Positions 63,822-64,000 of a stretch of DNA of 64,000 bases are shown piece after piece. Each line of letters opens with the position of its first letter. Position 1 is the first letter of the stretch. A program made the position numbers and the translations under genes. The DNA is from Pseudomonas sp. 6D_7.1_Bac1 (GTDB lineage: Bacteria; Pseudomonadota; Gammaproteobacteria; Pseudomonadales; Pseudomonadaceae): NCBI RefSeq assembly GCF_025465945.1, contig NZ_JANLNW010000052.1, positions 62,001 through 126,000 of the forward strand, written 5' to 3'. The notes under the pieces are model-generated. The model worked only from the letters and a program-made list of their open reading frames with translations. It was not told the DNA's origin and made no database searches.

Positions 63822-64000
63822 ATGAGCGACAACCGTCAGTGGGCCCGCGAAGCCATCCGGATCATCGAAGCCGACTTCCAGCGTAGCGCCGATACGCACC
63901 TGATCCCTTTGCCACTGCCGGGATTGCCGGGCATCGAGTTGTACTTCAAGGATGAGTCCAGTCACCCTACCGGCAGCCTCAAGCATCGACTGGCGCGTTC
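63822..64000 (+). CDS. PLP-dependent cysteine synthase family protein, N-terminus (partial)
   Basis: The first 59 residues are visible from ATG 63822; the gene continues beyond the window. [20 protein letters not shown] has the Lys (in SLKHR) that binds pyridoxal phosphate in fold-type II enzymes such as cysteine synthase and related lyases. No strong ribosome-binding site is seen (AACGAGAAAAAAGACC). The exact reaction cannot be set from this part. Confidence 0.8.
   Translation, partial: MSDNRQWAREAIRIIEADFQRSADTHLIPLPLPGLPGIELYFKDESSHPTGSLKHRLAR

Overview
The window is a stretch of Pseudomonas chromosome, most like the P. fluorescens group. The evidence is the gene order (tail module - pncC/cinA - recA - recX; erdR - dgkA; finR/fpr; quiP; dinG - esterase - OmpA lipoprotein - pdxH - slyB-like), the high-GC codon use, and the many REP/REPIN palindromes of the GAGCCTGCTC and GAGGGAGCTTGC types typical of this group. 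The species cannot be fixed by reading alone.

Layout. 1-10976: tail, tail-fibre and lysis part of a Mu-like contractile-tail prophage or R-type tailocin, ending directly before pncC-recA. It has the tape-measure end, a circularisation-type tail protein, the baseplate hub, spike and wedge proteins, three tail-fibre genes that share one ~70-residue N-terminus but have unrelated C-termini, small fibre-assembly genes, a GH19 endolysin and a nested Rz/Rz1 spanin pair. No capsid, terminase or integrase gene lies inside the window. 11059-25731: core genes (pncC, SOS-controlled recA-recX, LOG protein, PA3611-like secreted protein, DTW-domain tRNA modifier, erdR-like regulator, dgkA, finR/fpr, trmO, yehS-like, RsuA-type pseudouridine synthase, GNAT, rimO, kup). 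25800-27255: a small accessory segment bounded by near-perfect 21-bp inverted repeats. It carries one gene, a NYN-domain nuclease fused to a C-terminal DUF2384 (MbcA/ParS/Xre) domain. 27277-45973: a DUF3077-type gene, alanyl-phosphatidylglycerol hydrolase and synthase, two initiator tRNAs, SOS-controlled dinB, a lipoprotein, proS, ampG-type permease, Atl-type protein, DUF481 protein, cold-shock protein, dcd, and an aot-type basic amino acid ABC operon with an embedded deacylase. 46215-64000: quiP acylase, an isochorismatase-fold protein, two SEC-C proteins, lipoproteins, a collagen-like secreted protein, CopD, a 266-bp MITE-like element, dinG, a periplasmic agarase-like glycosidase, EstB-type esterase, OmpA lipoprotein with a histone-H1-like tail, pdxH, glycine-zipper lipoprotein, nhaA and the start of a PLP enzyme.

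How parts work together. Three DNA-damage genes (recA, dinB, and possibly dinG) carry CTG-N10-CAG LexA-type boxes, and the tail/lysis cluster sits against recA, as expected for a damage-induced tailocin. The most novel-looking items are the inverted-repeat segment with the nuclease-antitoxin-domain fusion, the triple tail-fibre cassette with a terminator inside it, and the multi-hairpin MITE placed next to the dinG promoter.
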